Of a stretch of 11,102 nt of DNA, positions 6,496 to 11,102 are shown piece by piece. The stretch comes from Bacteroidia bacterium (GTDB lineage: Bacteria; Bacteroidota; Bacteroidia; UKL13-3). The notes under the pieces were generated by a model, which saw only the letters and a program-made list of their open reading frames with translations, did no database searches and had not been told where the DNA came from. The stretch is from assembly GCA_019454865.1 (NCBI GenBank), contig JACFNJ010000067.1, positions 1-11,102 on the forward strand, read 5' to 3'. A program made the position numbers and the translations under genes. Every line of letters starts with the position of its first letter. Within the stretch, counting starts at the first letter, position 1.

Positions 6496-7638
6496 ATGGG
6501 AGAGAAGGTGCGTAAAAAAATATGTCACATTAGTAGCGTACACCATCAAACCGATACTCGTGTTTTTTTTCGTGAGTGTGTATGGCTAAGTAACGATTTT
6601 GATGTTACATTAATTGCTATTGGCGAGTTTTCAGGAGTAAAAAATGGGGTAAACATTATTGGAATACCTAAGCCTGCAAACAGACTAAAACGATTGTTAC
6701 ATGCTACACGTAAAGTATATAAGTTAGCTAAAAAGCAAAAGGCCGATTTGTACCACTTTCACGATCCCGAATTGATTCCGTTTGCTTGGTTACTTTCATT
6801 GCAAGGGAAAAAAGTTATTTATGATATACATGAAAATGTAGCAGAGAGTCTTAAAGATAAAGCATGGTTGCCGTTTAAAAAGTTGTTTATCTTTTTGTAT
6901 CTCTTAATTGAAAAAATGTTTATCGGGAGGTTTGAAATAGTTTTAGCCGAGCAAGCTTATGTTAAAATTTACAAGCAACGATTTGTAAACAAATCATTGC
7001 ATTTGGTTCGTAATTTTTCATCCAATACGTTATTAAAACCCTTTTGTAAAACAGATCGTGTTGTAAAAAATAATAGCGTTACAATTTTTTATATGGGTAG
7101 CATTGATCAACTGTATGCATATAAGCCCATGCTTGAATCAATTGCTGTACTAAACAAACATGGTTTTGATGCTCGCTTAAAACTTATTGGGTGGTACAGT
7201 AATGATACTTTGAAAGAAATACAAAACTTATCCTTTTGGCAAACCATAAAAGAAAAAATATATATGCCCGGTTTTATGGAAATAACTGAAGGATATAAGC
7301 ACTCCACAGATTGTAACATGGCATATAGCTTTGTAAGCGATAACCTAAATGTTGCTCAGTCATTTCCGCGCAAAATGTATGAATACATGCACATCGGTTT
7401 ACCTGTAGTTACATCCGGTCATTTACTTTATAAGCAAATGGTAGAAACTCATGCAATCGGCTTATCCGTAGAACACAACACAGCTGTTGAAATTGCTAAA
7501 GCCGTTACGCAACTAATTCAATCGGGTGAGTATTTAAATACAATGGCACAAAACAATGTAGATGCTGCTAACAAGTATTTTAATTGGGAAGATGAATACC
7601 AAACCTTAAAAAAGTTATATCTGCAACTAATCGGTTAA
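6496..7638 (+). CDS. Family 4 glycosyltransferase (GT-B fold)
   Basis: A 380-residue glycosyltransferase, last gene of the operon. The N-terminus KKICHISSVHHQTDTRVFFR (7-26) is typical of a Bacteroidota subgroup that acts on surface or exopolysaccharide. HFHDPELIP (87-95) and YDIHENV (109-115) follow in the acceptor half. In the donor half, IFYMGSIDQLY (197-207) opens the second Rossmann domain, and FPRKMYEYMHIGLPVV (290-305) carries the conserved Glu that contacts the nucleotide sugar. No transmembrane segment is evident beyond a hydrophobic patch (FIFLYLLIEKMFIG, 131-144). The chosen ATG lies 2 nt after the previous stop; an in-frame TTG at 6469 would add nine residues overlapping the upstream gene and is less likely. 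Together with its neighbours it probably extends a lipid-linked glycan. Confidence 0.9.
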   Translation: MGEKVRKKICHISSVHHQTDTRVFFRECVWLSNDFDVTLIAIGEFSGVKNGVNIIGIPKPANRLKRLLHATRKVYKLAKKQKADLYHFHDPELIPFAWLLSLQGKKVIYDIHENVAESLKDKAWLPFKKLFIFLYLLIEKMFIGRFEIVLAEQAYVKIYKQRFVNKSLHLVRNFSSNTLLKPFCKTDRVVKNNSVTIFYMGSIDQLYAYKPMLESIAVLNKHGFDARLKLIGWYSNDTLKEIQNLSFWQTIKEKIYMPGFMEITEGYKHSTDCNMAYSFVSDNLNVAQSFPRKMYEYMHIGLPVVTSGHLLYKQMVETHAIGLSVEHNTAVEIAKAVTQLIQSGEYLNTMAQNNVDAANKYFNWEDEYQTLKKLYLQLIG

Positions 7639-7653
7639 TGTTTTGACATATTG

Positions 7654-7661
7654 CAAAGTTA
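7654..7661 (-). promoter_or_regulatory. -7-like box (TAACTTTG) facing the glycosyltransferase genes
   Basis: On the minus strand TAACTTTG matches TAnnTTTG exactly and is followed after 4 nt by ATG (7647-7649), the same layout as before the pseudouridine synthase gene. The frame from that ATG stops after four codons, its stop overlapping the end of the last glycosyltransferase gene. It could drive an antisense transcript or be a relic of a lost gene. An eight-base motif with six fixed positions will also occur by chance in an AT-rich window. Confidence 0.25.
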
Positions 7662-7667
7662 GGGTCG

Positions 7668-7682
7668 ATTATGCAACATAAT
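7668..7682. repeat. 15 bp perfect palindrome ATTATG-CAA-CATAAT
   Basis: ATTATG at 7668-7673 and CATAAT at 7677-7682 are exact inverses with a 3 bp centre. This is a typical size and symmetry for a dimeric repressor site. It lies 6 bp upstream of the minus-strand -7-like box and 2 bp before the ATG of the 39-codon plus-strand frame. The binding protein, if any, is unknown. Confidence 0.4.
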
Positions 7683-7694
7683 ATATGATTTATT

Positions 7695-7734
7695 ACCGCA
7701 TATTTGCGGTGAATATATCGATTTTTCACCGCAA
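7695..7734. repeat. Two mutually exclusive hairpins sharing one arm
   Basis: ACCGCA (7695-7700) and TGCGGT (7705-7710) form a 6 bp stem with a 4 nt loop. TTGCGGTGAA (7704-7713) and TTCACCGCAA (7725-7734) form a perfect 10 bp stem with an 11 nt loop. The middle arm can pair with only one partner at a time. Neither stem is followed by a T-run on either strand, so this is not a standard intrinsic terminator. Confidence 0.55.
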
Positions 7735-7751
7735 CGTGTATATCCCAAACG

Positions 7752-7777
7752 AAAAAATTACTACACTTTTTGTGTGG
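7752..7777 (-). terminator. Possible intrinsic terminator of the surface protein-ribE operon
   Basis: Read on the minus strand, CCACAC (7777-7772), a five-A loop and GTGTAG (7766-7761) form a short stem: four perfect pairs, one mismatch, one more pair. It is followed by TAA and six Ts (7757-7752). It lies about 70 nt past the ribE stop. The stem is short, so efficiency is doubtful. Confidence 0.35.
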
Positions 7778-7848
7778 GCTTCGCTTTTGTCTGTCGTTGA
7801 ATGACTGTACTCTCGCTAATAATATTACCATCATCAACACAAAACACC

Positions 7849-8436
7849 TTATTTCTTTAACATTTTGGCAATGTATTTTCCTACAATATCCAATTCAATA
7901 TTTACATTATCCTTTGGTTTTATTTTATGTAAATTAGTATGCGTGTAGGTGTAAGGAATAACAGCAACACTAAATTGATTTGCTTTACATTCTACTACAG
8001 TAAGGCTTATTCCATTAATACAAATTGAACCCTTATCAACAATTAAATTGTTGTATTGATTGTTTTTTAATTGAAAAGTAAATAGCCAACTTCCATTATT
8101 ATCTTTTATCGAAACGCATTGTGCGGTATCATCTACATGTCCTTGTACAATATGTCCATCAAATCTGCCATTAACAGGCATGCAGCGTTCAAGGTTTATT
8201 ATGCTTCCTATTGTTAATTCATTAAGATTAGTTCTTTTTAATGTTTCATCAATTGCAGTTACAGTGTATTGATAATCATTAACGGCTACAACAGTTAAGC
8301 ATACACCATTGTGCGAAACACTTTGATCTATCTTTAACTCACTTGCTATGTCAGCTTCAATTACAAAATGTTTATTTGTGTCCTCGCTTATTATATTTTT
8401 TACTGTTCCGGTTGATTCTATAATTCCTGTAAACAT
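7849..8436 (-). CDS. ribE: Riboflavin synthase (alpha-chain type)
   Basis: Catalyses dismutation of two 6,7-dimethyl-8-ribityllumazine molecules to riboflavin and the pyrimidine precursor, the last step of riboflavin synthesis. The 195-residue protein shows the tandem lumazine-binding barrels. The first begins MFTGIIESTG (1-10) and has NGVCLTV at 43-49. The second is marked by GRFDGHIVQGHVD (90-102), CINGISLTV (139-147) and NIELDIVGKYIAK (179-191). Length and motifs are normal, so it should be functional. The gene is sometimes called ribC in other species. Its ATG overlaps the stop of the upstream surface-protein gene by one base (TGATG), which implies translational coupling and a shared transcript. 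No FMN-riboswitch-like region is possible directly before it because the coding sequences touch. Confidence 0.97.
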   Translation of the reverse strand: MFTGIIESTGTVKNIISEDTNKHFVIEADIASELKIDQSVSHNGVCLTVVAVNDYQYTVTAIDETLKRTNLNELTIGSIINLERCMPVNGRFDGHIVQGHVDDTAQCVSIKDNNGSWLFTFQLKNNQYNNLIVDKGSICINGISLTVVECKANQFSVAVIPYTYTHTNLHKIKPKDNVNIELDIVGKYIAKMLKK

Positions 8437-11102
8437 CAGTTGCGTATGATTTGAATTGTACCTTGTAAGTTACGTGTTTTTACTCCATCTAAGTAAGTTT
8501 CTTTTACTTCACAAATATAGTAGTAAACCCCATCCGGACAGGCATTGCCTGTTTTTTTATCAGTTCCGTTCCAGTTTATATCAATATCGGTGGTGCTATA
8601 TACTTCATTCCCCCAACGATTATAAATTACCATGTTTATTGCACTTACAAATCGGTAAGGAAACGGATGTAGCGTATCATTGCTTAAATCGCCATTTGGT
8701 GTAAATACATTTGGAATTTGGTAAAAAGGGCAATTGTCCACACATACTTCATTGGTATTGTTGCTTATGTTTCCGGCACTATCAACGCCTGCTACATAAT
8801 AGCATCCGGCTATTGATTGTTTTTGTTCTGTGCGCATATCCCAATAATTAAGTTGTGTATTAGGTAGTGTAATTAATTCTTGATAAGGGTCATTTTCCAT
8901 TGGTTTAAAAAATACCTTATAACTTACTACATCCATAGCACACTGAGGTATAGGTGTCCAACTTAAATAATTTCTGTATTCATTTGCAGTTGAGCAAGGA
9001 GGCAAAATGCTTAATGCCGGAGCACACGGTTTTACGGTGTCAATAGGTGTGCCGCATATTTCTTGTGAAAAATTGAATGTTGCTTTTTTAACCGAAAAAC
9101 TTTCATAAAATCCACTTGAACGAATAAAGTAACAGTATGTTTGGTTATTGGTTAAGTTAGTATCGGAGTAGGATGTGTGTAATGAAAAACCTATGCTGTC
9201 AAAAACATTGGAAGTGTTTTTACGATACACAATAAAAGTATCGTTATGCCAAGGTACATTAACATTCCAAGATAGTATGTTAGTTCTGTCAGTAGAATAT
9301 ATTCCGGTTCTTATAGTAGTAGCATCAGGGCTTGTTCCTACCAATGTTTTTGCACCACTTACGGTTGCATAAAAATCAATTACATAAACATATTGGCTAT
9401 CGGAAGTATTTAGCATGCTGTCTTGCAATACTTCATCATTAATGTTTGCAAATGAGGTATAATCCTTGGTTGCTATGGTTGTAAAGTTGATTCCCTTGCT
9501 TGAATTTCGTTTTACTGCAACTTGGTAAGGTGCTTGATAATGTAAAGTATCTAAAAATTCCGGTTTTATGAAAGCTATATCTGTTTTACCGTTTGTTTTG
9601 TGTGTTGATATTACACTTGCTTTGGTAATCATAGGGGTTGATAAAACTATCTTTGCACAAACTTCTTCTGATGCAATACTTTCCGAAAAATCGCCATAAA
9701 TAACTTGCCCTGAGGCACTGCGTGGCGGATATTCAGCAATTACCCGATAGCAATATGTAACTAATGGCGAAAGTCCACTGCCTCCATTGTTGTCATAAAA
9801 TACATTTGCTGTAGGGTTGTTTAATGTGTTTACGGTATGTATTAATTGAAATCCGGTAGAAGCAGGAATACCGGTTTCGCAATGTGCAGGTTGCCAATTG
9901 CTGCTATCTATTTTTCTATATACTTTGTATCTTCCGGCTAATCCACAGGTGTCATTATTCCATGTTAATTCAAAACCATTATTTATTTGAGTTGTTTTAA
10001 CATTTAATATTGGCGGAGCAATTACTTGTACAAAAAACGAATTTTGGTTTACAGCCGGATTGGAAGTTTCATCATCTTTTGCTTCAAAAATAATTTGCCA
10101 CGGGCTTTTGCGTATGTGGCTGCAACTTGGCGACCAATTAAATAAAGTATTGATACTTCCTAAGCCAATTGCCGGATTTGGCGAGTATGTAGCTTTTCTT
10201 TCCACTGCAAACGGACCACCATAACCACGCAAACTTACTTTTTGGAAATTATCCGGATCGGCTGCACTAATTATGCGTTGAATGGTATCGCCAACTACTA
10301 CACAGCCATTGGCAATATTTTGCACTACGGGTGGTTGGTTAATACAATTGTTAATAGTTATTTGCATATCGCGTACTACATAGCCAACAAGTATATTTTT
10401 TCTATACTCTCTAATTAAAATTGCAATGTTATAAATTCCTGCAAGTATTGGTGCATCCCATTCCAATTGTCCGTTTATCGGGTCTATTTTAAATATATCA
10501 TTACTGGATTTTGGTGTTTCATAATTGGGTACTTCTTGTCCCATAGCTTGTTTTGGTGGTATAAGGGAAAATACCAAACTATCGCCATCCGGGTCGTATG
10601 CCGATGGGTTGTGATAATACCTTCTATTTAAGCAACCATTATCAATTGGCGGTTTGGTTAAAATTGGAGAGCGGTTTGGTCCGATGCTTTGGTTAATTTT
10701 TAATAACGATTCTACATAAAATGCTATGTATTGTGAGTTACCAAGGTTAATGTTTACAATTCCATCTACACGGTTTTGGTCAATAATATTAATTAAGTAC
10801 GAACCATCAATACGGTATTCGTGTGTTGTGGTATATATATTTTGAACGATGATATTGGATAAAAACACTCGACTGGTTCGTTTTACAGTTTCGGAAGTAC
10901 CATCACCAAACGATATAGTTAATTCTTCAGTAGAAATGTCTGCTCTGGAACGCGGGTCAGTATAGGTTATTGCAGTTATTCGGTATCTTCTTTCTGTTAG
11001 TTGCTCATAGATAATTTCACCTGCACGATAGTGAGTAGCACTTGCCTTAATGGATAATAATACCATAATACAAGATACTATCAGTTGGCTATATATTTTA
11101 TT
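8436..11102 (-). CDS. Large secreted surface protein with type IX secretion type B sorting domain (CHU_C), start beyond the right edge
   Basis: The frame is open from the right edge of the window to TGA at 8436-8438. The first in-window Met is at 11064-11066, but 12 further codons upstream are open (NKIYSQLIVSCI) and complete a convincing signal peptide ending in SIKASA before THYRAGE, so the true start is probably just outside. Numbered from that Met, the mature protein starts with a beta-rich domain (THYRAGEI, then ISFGDGTSE at 51-59) shared by many Bacteroidota surface proteins. Cadherin/PKD-like segments follow, with YDPDGDSL at 157-164 and AADPDN at 268-273, then about three fibronectin-III-like modules (roughly 350-470, 590-670, 695-775). 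The CHU_C domain at about 783-876 has IPNVFTPNGD, MVIYNRWGNEVY, NWNGTD and CPDGVYYYICEV. CHU_C directs type IX export and attachment to the cell surface. A role in adhesion or gliding is plausible but not shown. Confidence 0.9.
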   Translation of the reverse strand, partial: NKIYSQLIVSCIMVLLSIKASATHYRAGEIIYEQLTERRYRITAITYTDPRSRADISTEELTISFGDGTSETVKRTSRVFLSNIIVQNIYTTTHEYRIDGSYLINIIDQNRVDGIVNINLGNSQYIAFYVESLLKINQSIGPNRSPILTKPPIDNGCLNRRYYHNPSAYDPDGDSLVFSLIPPKQAMGQEVPNYETPKSSNDIFKIDPINGQLEWDAPILAGIYNIAILIREYRKNILVGYVVRDMQITINNCINQPPVVQNIANGCVVVGDTIQRIISAADPDNFQKVSLRGYGGPFAVERKATYSPNPAIGLGSINTLFNWSPSCSHIRKSPWQIIFEAKDDETSNPAVNQNSFFVQVIAPPILNVKTTQINNGFELTWNNDTCGLAGRYKVYRKIDSSNWQPAHCETGIPASTGFQLIHTVNTLNNPTANVFYDNNGGSGLSPLVTYCYRVIAEYPPRSASGQVIYGDFSESIASEEVCAKIVLSTPMITKASVISTHKTNGKTDIAFIKPEFLDTLHYQAPYQVAVKRNSSKGINFTTIATKDYTSFANINDEVLQDSMLNTSDSQYVYVIDFYATVSGAKTLVGTSPDATTIRTGIYSTDRTNILSWNVNVPWHNDTFIVYRKNTSNVFDSIGFSLHTSYSDTNLTNNQTYCYFIRSSGFYESFSVKKATFNFSQEICGTPIDTVKPCAPALSILPPCSTANEYRNYLSWTPIPQCAMDVVSYKVFFKPMENDPYQELITLPNTQLNYWDMRTEQKQSIAGCYYVAGVDSAGNISNNTNEVCVDNCPFYQIPNVFTPNGDLSNDTLHPFPYRFVSAINMVIYNRWGNEVYSTTDIDINWNGTDKKTGNACPDGVYYYICEVKETYLDGVKTRNLQGTIQIIRN

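Larger units (their letters stand above)
7645..7825. other. Structured intergenic element of unknown nature between convergent operons
   Basis: The 210 bp gap between the glycosyltransferase operon and ribE holds more structure than a plain terminator region. From left to right it has a minus-strand -7-like box (7654-7661), a 15 bp palindrome (7668-7682), two overlapping hairpins sharing one arm (7695-7734), a hairpin with a T-run on the minus strand (7752-7777), and a short GC-richer stretch (about 7777-7800). A 39-codon frame on the plus strand (ATG 7685 to TGA 7802-7804) spans the hairpins, and the minus strand is also open for 86 codons here. It may be a dispersed repeat, a remnant of a lost regulated gene, or a small RNA. 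Boundaries are approximate and no class is claimed. Confidence 0.35.

Noticed and set aside
7704..7734. The 10 bp hairpin as a bidirectional intrinsic terminator for the convergent operons
   Set aside because: Neither strand has a T-run after the stem, so a standard intrinsic terminator is not supported.
7580..7840. Minus-strand frame of 86 codons across the convergent gap
   Set aside because: It runs through the hairpins, the palindrome and into the 3' end of the glycosyltransferase gene. Its open state is better explained by the structured element than by a protein, and I recognise no domain.
8456..9372. Plus-strand frames opposite the surface-protein gene (8456-8704 and 9175-9372)
   Set aside because: Both are antisense to a long, domain-supported coding region and show no recognisable product.

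Overview
The window is AT-rich bacterial chromosome and almost certainly comes from a member of the Bacteroidota. The main evidence is a large secreted protein ending in a type B sorting domain of the type IX secretion system (CHU_C / gliding-motility-associated C-terminus). Supporting signs are DUF4199 and DUF2147 proteins, several -7 boxes of the Bacteroidota type (TAnnTTTG), a lack of strong Shine-Dalgarno sequences, and a fur-purA gene pair. The order or genus cannot be fixed from the sequence. No rRNA, tRNA, CRISPR array, transposase, integrase or phage gene was found.

Layout. (1) 1-1266: the N-terminal part of a secreted DUF2147 protein on the minus strand, divergent from an RluA-family pseudouridine synthase, which converges with a three-helix 88-residue membrane protein of unknown function. 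(2) 1267-3636: a divergent regulatory region with two sets of short inverted repeats, then a small XRE-type regulator, a Fur-family metalloregulator and adenylosuccinate synthetase (purA). (3) 3863-7638: a tight operon with DUF4199 membrane protein, membrane-anchored GT2 glycosyltransferase, and two family 4 glycosyltransferases, joined by a 5 nt gap, an 11 nt overlap and a 2 nt gap. It probably builds or modifies a lipid-linked or surface glycan. (4) 7639-7848: a convergent intergenic region that is unusually structured, with a 15 bp palindrome, two mutually exclusive hairpins, a -7-like box facing the glycosyltransferase genes, and a 39-codon open frame. (5) 7849-11102, minus strand: a large type IX-secreted surface protein whose start lies just beyond the right edge, followed by riboflavin synthase (ribE) with stop and start fused as TGATG.

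No clear new multi-gene system is present; most genes are housekeeping or envelope genes. The items most worth a second look are the structured element at 7639-7848, the repeated TTCACTGA operator-like motif before the XRE gene, an apparent in-frame loss of about a dozen residues in the first family 4 glycosyltransferase, and the coupling of riboflavin synthase to a secreted adhesin-like protein.
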